Below are positions 34,564 to 42,224 of a stretch of DNA of 64,000 nucleotides, in pieces. The translations under genes were made by a program, and so were the position numbers. Position 1 is the stretch's first letter; the number at the start of each line of letters is the position of its first letter. The DNA is from JANQPC01 sp039208375 (GTDB lineage: Bacteria > Pseudomonadota > Alphaproteobacteria > Rhodobacterales > Rhodobacteraceae): the NCBI GenBank assembly GCA_039208375.1, contig JBCCRC010000006.1:7267-71266 (forward strand), in the 5' to 3' direction. The notes below the pieces were generated by a model that saw only the letters and a list, made by a program, of their open reading frames with translations, had not been told where the DNA came from and searched no databases.

Positions 34564-34977
34564 ATGCCCGACACGATCATCGAACGCTGCGAGGCCAAGG
34601 GGCTTCGGCTGACAGACCAGCGCCGCACGATCGCGCGCGTGCTCGAAGATGCGCAAGATCACCCCGATGTCGAAGCGCTTCACGCCCGCGCGGTTGCCGC
34701 CGATCCGGGCATCTCACTCGCCACAGTCTATCGCACCGTAAAGCTTTTCGAAGAGGCCGGGATACTTGAGAAGCTCGAGTTTGGTGACGGGCGCGCGCGC
34801 TATGAGGATGCCGAGCGCGAACATCACGATCACCTGATCGATATCCAGAGCGGCGAAGTGATCGAATTCGTCGACGCCGAGATCGAAGCGTTGCAGGAGC
34901 GTATCGCGGCCAAGCTCGGCTACGAGTTGCGCGGCCACAGGCTGGAGCTCTACGGGGTGCCGCGCAAAAAGCCGTAA
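34564..34977 (+). CDS. fur: Fur-family metalloregulator (Fur/Mur type)
   Basis: A 137-residue DNA-binding repressor with an N-terminal winged helix (LRLTDQRRTIARVLEDA; ISLATVYRTVKLFEEAGI) and a dimerisation/metal domain with AEREHHDHLID. The Cys-x2-Cys pair that holds structural zinc in enteric Fur is absent (DIQSGEV instead of a Cys pair), as in alphaproteobacterial Fur/Mur proteins that respond to iron or manganese. The end, GHRLELYGVPRKK, is typical. The ATG at 34564 begins the conserved part. It stands between a PhzF-like gene and a methyltransferase. Confidence 0.9.
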   Translation: MPDTIIERCEAKGLRLTDQRRTIARVLEDAQDHPDVEALHARAVAADPGISLATVYRTVKLFEEAGILEKLEFGDGRARYEDAEREHHDHLIDIQSGEVIEFVDAEIEALQERIAAKLGYELRGHRLELYGVPRKKP

Positions 34978-35071
34978 ATGGCGCAGGTTCGCCGACGCGC
35001 CGATCCGCGCCTTGCACCGGCCGCGCGCCCGTGGATGAAATGCGGGGCTCCTGCTCACCCAATGCCCGACG

Positions 35072-35701
35072 ATGACCGACCACGCCGCTTTGATGGACGC
35101 CACATATCGCCGCCAGCGCCACATCTACGATGTGACGCGGCCGCTCTTTCTGCGCGGGCGCAGCCGATTGATCCGCGCGCTTGACCCCGCGCCGGAGGCG
35201 AAGATCCTCGAACTGGCCTGCGGCACCGGACAGAACCTGCGCGCCATCGCGCGAGCCTATCCTGGCCGGGCGCTCTACGGGCTTGATATCTCAAGTGAGA
35301 TGCTCGCAACGGCGCAAATGAAGATGAAAGGCCAGGCGCTTTTGGCCAAGGGCGACGCAACCGGCTTCGATGCCCCTGCCCTTTTTGGCACCGACGCGTT
35401 CGACCATGTCGTGATCAGCTACGCACTCTCGATGATCCCCGACTGGCGCGGCGCGATCGGCGAGGCGATGCGCCACCTCGCCCCCGGGGGTACGCTGCAT
35501 GTTGTGGATTTCGGCGATCTGGCGGGCTGGCCGCGCACGTTCCGCACCGCACTTACCGCTGCCGTTGCCCGCTTTCACGTCACGCCGCGCGAAGGGCTGC
35601 CCCGCGCATTGCATGAGGCGGCCCAAGCCTATGGCGGAACCGCGACGACCACCCCTCTTGCCCGCGGTTATGCCTGTGCGGGGGTTGTCCGCGTACCCTG
35701 A
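35072..35701 (+). CDS. SAM-dependent methyltransferase, BtaB-like
   Basis: A 209-residue class I methyltransferase. Motif I is ILELACGTGQNL; then LYGLDISSEML; then an FDHVVISYALSMIPDW segment and LAPGGTLHVVDFGD. The N-terminus (MDATYRRQRHIYDVTRPLFLRGR) resembles BtaB, which trimethylates the betaine-lipid head group, but the partner gene btaA is not adjacent. The assignment is therefore tentative. It stands alone, 71 bases upstream of... a palindromic promoter region belonging to enolase begins just after its stop. Confidence 0.75.
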   Translation: MTDHAALMDATYRRQRHIYDVTRPLFLRGRSRLIRALDPAPEAKILELACGTGQNLRAIARAYPGRALYGLDISSEMLATAQMKMKGQALLAKGDATGFDAPALFGTDAFDHVVISYALSMIPDWRGAIGEAMRHLAPGGTLHVVDFGDLAGWPRTFRTALTAAVARFHVTPREGLPRALHEAAQAYGGTATTTPLARGYACAGVVRVP

Positions 35702-35713
35702 GTCACGGGTCGA

Positions 35714-35727
35714 TGTTATCGCTAACA
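35714..35727. promoter_or_regulatory. LacI-type operator candidate upstream of enolase
   Basis: TGTTATCGCTAACA is a CG-centred palindrome with 6 of 7 half-site pairs matching, 70 bases before the eno start. CG-centred 14-mers of this kind are typical LacI-family sites. Similar elements occur before fba and pdhA in this window. Confidence 0.5.
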
Positions 35728-35797
35728 GAAGCGGTTCCCCGCGCCCCTACCCCGTGCTACAGAACGCGGGACTCCCTTGGCCAGAAGGACCGCCCCC

Positions 35798-37072
35798 ATG
35801 AGCATCATCGTCGATATCCACGCCCGCGAAATTCTCGATAGCCGGGGCAACCCGACGGTGGAGGTGGACGTGGTTCTGGAAGATGGCACGATGGGCCGCG
35901 CGGCGGTTCCTTCGGGCGCGTCAACCGGTGCACACGAGGCTGTCGAAAAGCGTGATGGCGACAAAAGCCGCTACCTTGGTAAGGGCGTTCTTGAGGCGGT
36001 TGCGGCGGTCAATGGCGAGATTGCGGAAGCGCTCGTTGGGATGGACGCGACGGATCAGGAAGACCTTGATGCGGCGATGATCGAGCTTGACGGCACCTCC
36101 AACAAGGGCCGCCTCGGAGCCAATGCGATCCTCGGTGTTTCGCTTGCTGTAGCGAAGGCTGGGGCGGACTTTTCGGCCCTGCCCCTATACCGCTATGTCG
36201 GCGGCACAGCGGCACGCACCCTGCCGGTGCCAATGATGAACATCATCAACGGCGGCGAACATGCAGATAATCCGATCGATATTCAGGAATTCATGATTAT
36301 GCCCATCGCAGCGGGCAACATCCGTGATGCGGTGCGGATGGGCAGCGAGATCTTTCACACGTTGAAGAAAGAGCTTTCCTCGGCGGGCATGTCCACAGGT
36401 CTCGGTGACGAGGGCGGTTTCGCGCCCGAGCTTGGATCCACCCGAGATGCGCTCGATTTCATTCTGCGTTCGGTTGAAAAGGCAGGGTATTCACCGGGCG
36501 ATGATGTTATGCTCGCGCTCGATTGCGCAGCAACAGAGTACTTCAAAGACGGCTCATATGTGTTTGCTGGCGAAAACAAAACGCTTTCCTCGGAAGAAAA
36601 CGTTGCCTACCTAGAGGCGCTTGTGGCCGATTATCCGATCCTCTCAATCGAAGACGGGATGGGCGAGGATGATTGGGATGGCTGGCAGATGCTCACGGAT
36701 GCCTTGGGCGACAAAGTGCAGCTTGTGGGCGATGATCTTTTCGTCACCAACCCCGCGCGGCTGGCGGACGGGATCGCGCAAAGCGCGGCCAACTCGCTGC
36801 TCGTTAAGGTGAACCAAATCGGCACGCTTTCAGAAACGCTAAAGGCGGTGGATATGGCCCACCGGGCGCGGTTTACTTGCGTGATGTCGCACCGCTCTGG
36901 CGAAACCGAAGACGCCACGATCGCCGATCTCGCGGTGGCCACGAATTGCGGTCAGATCAAAACGGGCTCGCTCGCGCGGTCTGACCGGCTGGCAAAATAC
37001 AACCAGCTGATCCGGATAGAAGAAACTCTCGGCGAAACAGCGATTTACGCCGGAAAATCTATCCTGCGATAG
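35798..37072 (+). CDS. eno: Enolase (phosphopyruvate hydratase)
   Basis: A 424-residue glycolytic enzyme, 2-phosphoglycerate to phosphoenolpyruvate. Motifs: REILDSRGNPTVEVDV, SGASTGAHEAVEKRDGD, GGEHADNPIDIQEFMI, LGDEGGFAPEL, the metal ligands in LALDCAA, SIEDGMGEDDW and GDDLFVTN, then LLVKVNQIGTLSET and MSHRSGETED. Full length. The ATG at 35798 starts the conserved MSIIVDIHAREI; an earlier frame adds 7 residues. Its stop is directly followed by the next start codon, forming a three-gene unit with a methyltransferase and a GNAT enzyme. Confidence 0.97.
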   Translation: MSIIVDIHAREILDSRGNPTVEVDVVLEDGTMGRAAVPSGASTGAHEAVEKRDGDKSRYLGKGVLEAVAAVNGEIAEALVGMDATDQEDLDAAMIELDGTSNKGRLGANAILGVSLAVAKAGADFSALPLYRYVGGTAARTLPVPMMNIINGGEHADNPIDIQEFMIMPIAAGNIRDAVRMGSEIFHTLKKELSSAGMSTGLGDEGGFAPELGSTRDALDFILRSVEKAGYSPGDDVMLALDCAATEYFKDGSYVFAGENKTLSSEENVAYLEALVADYPILSIEDGMGEDDWDGWQMLTDALGDKVQLVGDDLFVTNPARLADGIAQSAANSLLVKVNQIGTLSETLKAVDMAHRARFTCVMSHRSGETEDATIADLAVATNCGQIKTGSLARSDRLAKYNQLIRIEETLGETAIYAGKSILR

Positions 37073-37825
37073 ATGGCGGAGCCGGAGGAGTTTTATACGG
37101 ATCCCGCTTTTGCGGCGATCTACGATGCTCAGAACGTGGACCGGGATGACTTCGATTTCTGCCTGGCCCGCGCGCACGGATGCCGCGCCGTGCTTGACCT
37201 CGGCTGCGGCACAGGCGCGTTGGCTGTGGAGCTTTCGGAGTTCGTGCCGCGCGTCGTTGGTGCCGATCCGGCGGCGGCCATGCTAAATGTTGCCCGCGCC
37301 CGGCCTGACGGTGATCGTGTAGCATGGGTGGAGGGCGACGGCCGCACCCTCGATCTGGACGAAACCTTCGATCTGATCGTGATGACCGGCCACGCGTTCC
37401 AATGCCTGCTCAGCGATGCAGATCAGGATGCTATTCTGGCCACCATGGCGCGCCACCTCGCGCCTGGGGGGCGCGCCATCTTCGACAGTCGCAACCCAAT
37501 CGGGCGAAGGTGGGAAGACTGGACGCCGGAAAAATCGCGGCGCAGCTTTATCGCCGAGGATGGTACCGTTTGGACGAAATGGACCTCGGTCGTGCGCGAA
37601 CCCGGCGAGGTAATCGCTTATACCCAGTATTTCCGGCAAGAGCCCGATGGCCCCGTGCGCCCGACGACCGCGCGACTGCGATGGGCGTCCAAGGAACGGC
37701 TTTTGGTAGCGCTAGGGGGCGCGGGGCTTGAGATGGCTGAGATGCTGGGCGACTGGCGCGGGGGGGCGTGGACCGAAAGCTCCCAAGAGATCGTGATCGT
37801 TGCGCGCCACAGGGGGGCAGCCTGA
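37073..37825 (+). CDS. Class I SAM-dependent methyltransferase
   Basis: 250 residues. Motif I VLDLGCGTGALAVEL, acidic loop VVGADPAAAML, then DLIVMTGHAFQCLLSD and LAPGGRAIFDSRNP. The C-terminal beta-rich half (EVIAYTQYFRQEPDG) resembles small-molecule methyltransferases rather than RNA enzymes. The ATG immediately abuts the enolase stop, and the GNAT gene begins one base after this stop, so the three are probably co-transcribed. Substrate unknown. Confidence 0.85.
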   Translation: MAEPEEFYTDPAFAAIYDAQNVDRDDFDFCLARAHGCRAVLDLGCGTGALAVELSEFVPRVVGADPAAAMLNVARARPDGDRVAWVEGDGRTLDLDETFDLIVMTGHAFQCLLSDADQDAILATMARHLAPGGRAIFDSRNPIGRRWEDWTPEKSRRSFIAEDGTVWTKWTSVVREPGEVIAYTQYFRQEPDGPVRPTTARLRWASKERLLVALGGAGLEMAEMLGDWRGGAWTESSQEIVIVARHRGAA

Positions 37826-37826
37826 G

Positions 37827-38333
37827 ATGACCCTCAGTATCCACCTCGCGGGCGCGAGCGACATGTCCACCGTCGCAGACCTGTGCCGGGCCTATCGCGA
37901 AACGCTGATCGCCCGGTCGGAAGACACGCCCGAATTCGTGGCGCGTTACTATGGCGCGGGGGCGTTTGAAACGCTTCTGAAGGAGCTGCCCCAAAAACAC
38001 GCCCGCCCAGATGGTGCTATCTTCCTGGCCTGCAAAGGCGATGCGCCGGTAGGCTGCGCGATGACTCACCGAATTGATATAGAAACCTGCGAGATCAAGC
38101 GCGTCTATGTGGCGCCCGAGGCGCGGGGGCTCGGCGCGGGTCGCGCGCTTTTCGAGGCTGCGATGGCACAGGCCCGCGCCGATGGCTACGTGCGCATGGT
38201 GCTGGATACGTTCCACACGTTGGCCGAGGCCATCGAACTTTACGGCAAGTTGGGGTTTGCCGAGACGCCGCCGTTCTATCCGCCCGACCGGGAACTGGGC
38301 GACAAAATCCGGTTCTACGCGCGCCCGCTCTAA
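37827..38333 (+). CDS. GNAT-family N-acetyltransferase
   Basis: A 168-residue acyl-CoA transferase fold. The acetyl-CoA pyrophosphate loop is RVYVAPEARGLGAGRALFEAA (motif A, R-x-x-G-x-G), preceded by CEIKRVYV and followed by motif B (LDTFHTLAEAIELYGKLGF). The ATG at 37827 lies one base after the methyltransferase stop. It is convergent with a small reverse-strand gene. Substrate not predictable. Confidence 0.87.
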   Translation: MTLSIHLAGASDMSTVADLCRAYRETLIARSEDTPEFVARYYGAGAFETLLKELPQKHARPDGAIFLACKGDAPVGCAMTHRIDIETCEIKRVYVAPEARGLGAGRALFEAAMAQARADGYVRMVLDTFHTLAEAIELYGKLGFAETPPFYPPDRELGDKIRFYARPL

Positions 38334-38358
38334 AGGCGGGCGCGGCACACCTCTCTCG

Positions 38359-38535
38359 CTAAAGCCAGATTCGCGGCGCGTAGAGCCCGGCAATGGCTTT
38401 TGTGCGTTCGGCATCGCGGTCAATCGCGGCACGCATGCCGAGGGGCAACGTCTCAGCATAGCCTGTATCCTCTGCCGCGCGACGGCGTTCGAGGCGGGCG
38501 ATCCGGTCTTTCCAGAGGGCGCGGAAGGTCATCAT
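38359..38535 (-). CDS. Small hypothetical protein (58 aa)
   Basis: Reads MMTFRALWKDRIARLERRRA, then about 38 more residues ending GLYAPRIWL. An unusually good ribosome-binding site (AAAAAAGGAAACCG) precedes the ATGATG pair. It is highly basic and helical, with Glu/Arg-rich repeats, somewhat like small DUF1127-type regulators in size and charge, but no motif match is clear. Divergent from the hydrolase-LuxR gene, whose upstream region it shares. A longer reading upstream crosses that regulatory region and is unlikely. Confidence 0.62.
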   Translation of the reverse strand: MMTFRALWKDRIARLERRRAAEDTGYAETLPLGMRAAIDRDAERTKAIAGLYAPRIWL

Positions 38536-38626
38536 CGGTTTCCTTTTTTCGTAGGCCGCTTGATTTCGGCCGTTGATTTGGATGACATGAGTGTGACGCC
38601 CGGGGCCGCTTCGGGGGATCGGGCAG

Positions 38627-38676
38627 ATGTCCCGCCCAACGGCAAAAGATGTCCCAACCTGGCGCGGAAATGTCCC
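38627..38676 (+). repeat. Three helically phased direct repeats before the LuxR-fusion gene
   Basis: ATGTCCC occurs at 38627-38633, 38649-38655 and 38670-38676, spacings 22 and 21 bases, i.e. two DNA turns, so all face the same side. The first two share GATGTCCC and the last ends 18 bases before the ATG. An operator array for a regulator, perhaps the gene's own LuxR domain, is the simplest reading. Confidence 0.55.
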
Positions 38677-38694
38677 GTTACATGGGAGACGATC

Positions 38695-39729
38695 ATGCAA
38701 AGCGTTCGGTTTACCCGCGCAGCCGACGGTCTGTCGCTGGCCTGGGCCCGGTCAGGGTCCGGGCGCCCGCTGGTGAAAACCTCGAACTGGCTGACCCATC
38801 TCAAGCACGACCAGGAAAGCCCGCTTTGGAAACACTGGATCACGTTTCTGGAGCGTCATTTCGATTACCTGCGCTATGATGAGCGCGGTTGCGGCATGTC
38901 GGATCGCGAGCCGGGCGCACTGTCGCTGGACGTCTGGCTGGATGACATGGAACGTGTGATCGCGGCCTCGCAGATCGAAACGCCCTTCGCGCTTCTCGGC
39001 CTCAGCCAGGGTGCGACGACCGCGATCGCCTACGCCCATCGCCACCCCGAGCGGGTTTCGCAACTGATCCTATTCGGCGGCTATGCACGGGGCACGTTCT
39101 GCCGGGGCGATGATGAGGCGGAAATACTATATCGCGGCATCCTGGACGTGCTGCGCACCGGTTGGCATCAGCCGGTTCCAGCGTTCCGCGAGGTGTTTAC
39201 GCGGAAGTTCGTGCCCGACGGGCCGCCTGACCGTATCGCGTGGTTCAACGATTTGGTGCTGCGCACCACCGGGCCCGACGCCGCGCAGGCGCTCCTGCTC
39301 GCGCGTGCGGAGATCGACGTGGAGCCTCTTTTGGCGGAGATCACGTGCCCCACGATTGTTCTGCATTGCGAGGATGATATGGCGGTGCCGTTCGAGGAAG
39401 GCGCACGGATCGCCCGCGGCATCCCCGGCGCCGAGTTCGTCGCGCTGCCTGGGCGCAATCATATCCTTCAGGTCGACGAACCGGCCTGGGCACAGTTCAC
39501 CGATGCAGTCCTCTCCGCCACCGGGTGCGCTGAAAGCGCCGCGCCCGATCTTACGTTGCGGGAGCGGGAAATCCTCGATCTGATCTGCGCAGCGTTGAGC
39601 AACAAGGCCATCGCGCGCGAACTTGGGGTGAGCGAGAAGACGGTTCGCAACCATGCCACACATCTCTTTGCCAAGCTCGGGGTAGCGAGCCGGCAGGAAG
39701 CTATCCTGAAGATGCGGGGCGCGGCATGA
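38695..39729 (+). CDS. Alpha/beta-hydrolase domain fused to a LuxR-type DNA-binding domain
   Basis: 344 residues. The N-terminal alpha/beta-hydrolase (about 1-270) keeps the full triad: Ser104 in LLGLSQGATTA, Asp228 in HCEDDMAVPF and His256 in GRNHILQ; LRYDERGCGMSD is the usual oxyanion-side loop. The C-terminal LuxR helix-turn-helix (about 285-344) reads LTLREREILDLICAALSNKA, then IARELGVSEKTVRNHATHLF. It is probably a regulator whose sensor is a hydrolase that binds or cleaves its signal. The ATG at 38695 has GGGAGAC 4 bases upstream; an upstream in-frame extension reads across the repeat region and is not coding-like. Overlaps the cupin gene by 4 bases. Confidence 0.85.
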   Translation: MQSVRFTRAADGLSLAWARSGSGRPLVKTSNWLTHLKHDQESPLWKHWITFLERHFDYLRYDERGCGMSDREPGALSLDVWLDDMERVIAASQIETPFALLGLSQGATTAIAYAHRHPERVSQLILFGGYARGTFCRGDDEAEILYRGILDVLRTGWHQPVPAFREVFTRKFVPDGPPDRIAWFNDLVLRTTGPDAAQALLLARAEIDVEPLLAEITCPTIVLHCEDDMAVPFEEGARIARGIPGAEFVALPGRNHILQVDEPAWAQFTDAVLSATGCAESAAPDLTLREREILDLICAALSNKAIARELGVSEKTVRNHATHLFAKLGVASRQEAILKMRGAA

Positions 39730-40151
39730 CGGGGGATGGAATTATTGCGGCCCTCGGGCTTTCTCCACATCCCGAAGGCGGCTGGTACCGGCAGACCTGG
39801 GTCGAGGAAAGTGCTACGGGCCGGCCCGCGGGCACGGCGATCTACTTTCTTTTGAAGGGGGGCGAGGCTAGCCACTGGCACCGGGTCGATGCCGCCGAGA
39901 TCTGGCACTTCTATGCCGGCGCGCCCCTGGTGCTCTCCATGGCCGAAACCGAAGCCGGGCCCGCGGCGGAGCACATCCTCGCTGACGATCTCGCGGAAGG
40001 CATGCCCCAGATCGTGGTGCCCAAGGGCCATTGGCAGGCGGCGCGCACGACCGGAGCCTATACGCTCGTGGGCTGCACTGTTAGCCCGGGGTTTCGCTTC
40101 GAAGGTTTCGAACTGGCGCCGCCTGGATTTGACATTGCGCGAGGCGGCTAA
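39726..40151 (+). CDS. Cupin domain protein of the DUF985 (cupin_5) family
   Basis: A 141-residue single-domain cupin. LSPHPEGGWYRQTWVEE opens the DUF985 fold; SHWHRVDAAEIWHFYAGAPL holds the metal-binding His residues (HWH and the later Glu/His); GFRFEGFELAPPGF closes it. The exact role of the family is not settled; some members act on sugars or keto compounds. It is translationally coupled (ATGA) to the hydrolase-LuxR regulator and its stop overlaps the convergent holC stop by 3 bases. Confidence 0.88.
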   Translation: MTGDGIIAALGLSPHPEGGWYRQTWVEESATGRPAGTAIYFLLKGGEASHWHRVDAAEIWHFYAGAPLVLSMAETEAGPAAEHILADDLAEGMPQIVVPKGHWQAARTTGAYTLVGCTVSPGFRFEGFELAPPGFDIARGG

Positions 40152-40612
40152 TTGCCACCACCCGCCTCGGCCTTCTTGGCCCAGGCGCCGCCTTCCTGGC
40201 TCCAGTATTGGGCCGCGGCGCCCGCGCCGGTGAGCGCGCGCCATTGACCGCGCGCGGCTTCCACAGCGGTGTCATCATTGCCATCGAAGAGGATACAGAC
40301 GCGTTCGAGGGCGGCGACCTCTTCGGCCGTCACCCCTGCCCCGTCGATCGCCATCAGGCAGGCCGCGCCATTCGGCGCCTCTGACGCGGTTGTCAAAAGT
40401 ACTGGCTGATCGGCATCATAGGTGCCCCCGGCCCGGCCGTGGGGCAGAAACCCCTCGCCCAGCCAGAGCTTTTCATCGAGCCAGTCAAGCCGCGCCGCAT
40501 CGACGCCCCGCACCGCCACACGCCAGCCCGCGCCCAGCGCCTTGCCGATCAGCATCGGTAGCGTGGCTTCCAGCGGGCTGCGCGTAAGATGATAGAAATA
40601 GGCGGCCCCCAT
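40148..40612 (-). CDS. holC: DNA polymerase III chi subunit
   Basis: A 154-residue clamp-loader accessory subunit that links polymerase III to SSB. Start MGAAYFYHLTRSPLEATLPML, then DEKLWLGEGFLPHG and CILFDGNDDTAVEAARGQWR, the family's hallmark regions. It follows pepA by 7 bases in the same operon, a common pepA-holC arrangement. The stop overlaps the convergent cupin stop. Confidence 0.9.
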   Translation of the reverse strand: MGAAYFYHLTRSPLEATLPMLIGKALGAGWRVAVRGVDAARLDWLDEKLWLGEGFLPHGRAGGTYDADQPVLLTTASEAPNGAACLMAIDGAGVTAEEVAALERVCILFDGNDDTAVEAARGQWRALTGAGAAAQYWSQEGGAWAKKAEAGGGN

Positions 40613-40619
40613 GGCGCGA

Positions 40620-42098
40620 TTAGCCCTCGAACCTCTCCGCGATCAGCCGGTTGAGCGCCAGCACGCCCCAGCCGGATGCACCCTTCGGGCTGAGGGGCCC
40701 ATCGGATTTCAAACTGGCCACCCCGGCGATATCGAGGTGAATCCAAGGTGTATCCTCTTTCACGAAACGCTGAAGGAACTGTGCTGCAGTGATCGAGCCT
40801 GCCGCGCGGCCGCCGACGTTCTTGAAATCCGCAATCCGACTTTTGAGCAGCTTGTCGTAAGCGGGTCCGAGCGGCATGCGCCAGGCGCCCTCGTTCTCAG
40901 CCTCTGCCGCCTTGAGAAACGCATCAGCCAGCACATCGTTGTTGGAGAACACACCTGCATGTTCGTGGCCCAGCGAGATTATGATCGCGCCCGTGAGCGT
41001 GGCGAGATCAATCATGCCCGCGGGTTTGTACGCCTCCTGAACATGCCACATAATATCGCATAGAACGAGCCGGCCCTCGGCATCGGTATTGATCACCTCA
41101 ACGGTATCGCCCTTCATGGTTTCCACCACATCGCCGGGGCGCTGGGCGCGTCCATCGGGCATGTTTTCCACTAGGCCCACGATGCCCACGACATTGGCCT
41201 TTGCCTTGCGAAGCGCAATGGCCTTCATCACGCCCGCAACCGTTCCTGCACCGCCCATATCCATCGTCATGTCTTCCATGCCGCCCGCCGGCTTGAGGCT
41301 GATGCCGCCCGTATCGAAGACAACGCCCTTACCCACCAGCGCCAGCGGCGCCTCGTCACCGCCGCCGGACCATTCCATGATCACCACCTTGGACGGGCTT
41401 TCGGAACCCTGGCCCACGGCAAGGAGTGTGCGCATGCCAAGCTCTTCAAGTTCGGGCTCTTCGAGCACGGAAACCTTTAGGCCAAGATCCGAAAGTGCGG
41501 CCAGCTGTTCGGCAAACTCCGTGGTGGTCAGCACGTTCGAGGGCGCATTGACCAGATCGCGCGTGAAGAACACGCCATCGGCAAGTGCGGCGACGTCTGC
41601 CGCGTCGCGCTCAGCCTCATCGGGCCGGGCAACCATGAAAGTGAAATCGCCCGCCCCCCCATCGGCGGCGTCATCCTCCCCGGTTTTGTGATCGCGATAG
41701 GTATAAGCGCGCAGAACCGCGCCAAGGGCGACGTCGGCGACGCCTCGCAGATTGCCTGCAAGCACCAGAACTGGCTTGCCCCCCGCGCCCACGCCAATCC
41801 GCGCGCCCGCCTTCCGCGCTGCCGTTGTATCCGCGCGCCGTTCGAGCTTGATCACCTGAATGGCGTCGGCCGCAAGCCCGGTGGGAAATGCGAGATCGCG
41901 GGCATCGCCCTCACCCATCTTCGCAAACACATCGCTTTCGGCGAAGCGTTCGAGCGCCCCGCGCGTCAGCCGGTTAACCCGGCGCGCGGTTTGATCGAGC
42001 TTGCCGCTTGGGGTGACAAATACGGTGATCCGGCCAGCGGCCTCGGCAATCGTATCGAGCTCAACCTCAGTGAATTTTAGCGCGGCGGGGGTTGTCAT
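40620..42098 (-). CDS. pepA: Leucyl aminopeptidase (M17 family)
   Basis: A 492-residue cytoplasmic, dizinc aminopeptidase. The catalytic domain has VGKGVVFDTGGISLKPAGGM (metal ligand Asp and Lys), MDMGGAGTVAG, and the signature NTDAEGRLVLCD. It ends with GLALNRLIAERF-type helices (WGVLALNRLIAERFEG). The ATG at 42098 has GAGGAG 7 bases upstream; 9 residues further upstream would contain that site. First gene of pepA-holC, divergent from lptF. Confidence 0.95.
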   Translation of the reverse strand: MTTPAALKFTEVELDTIAEAAGRITVFVTPSGKLDQTARRVNRLTRGALERFAESDVFAKMGEGDARDLAFPTGLAADAIQVIKLERRADTTAARKAGARIGVGAGGKPVLVLAGNLRGVADVALGAVLRAYTYRDHKTGEDDAADGGAGDFTFMVARPDEAERDAADVAALADGVFFTRDLVNAPSNVLTTTEFAEQLAALSDLGLKVSVLEEPELEELGMRTLLAVGQGSESPSKVVIMEWSGGGDEAPLALVGKGVVFDTGGISLKPAGGMEDMTMDMGGAGTVAGVMKAIALRKAKANVVGIVGLVENMPDGRAQRPGDVVETMKGDTVEVINTDAEGRLVLCDIMWHVQEAYKPAGMIDLATLTGAIIISLGHEHAGVFSNNDVLADAFLKAAEAENEGAWRMPLGPAYDKLLKSRIADFKNVGGRAAGSITAAQFLQRFVKEDTPWIHLDIAGVASLKSDGPLSPKGASGWGVLALNRLIAERFEG

Positions 42099-42224
42099 CA
42101 ATATCTCCTCGGATCGGGTCAGCAATACCTAGCCGGGGGCCGTGGCAAGCGCCAGATGGGAGTTTTCCCGCCCCCGGCGATGGGTTACGTTCGCCCGCGG
42201 GTGACGAAGCGGCAGACCGGGGCG

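Noticed and set aside
38107..38694. N-terminal extension of the hydrolase-LuxR frame by about 196 codons
   Set aside because: It overlaps the end of the GNAT gene and the repeat region; the ATG at 38695 has its own ribosome-binding site and starts the domain.
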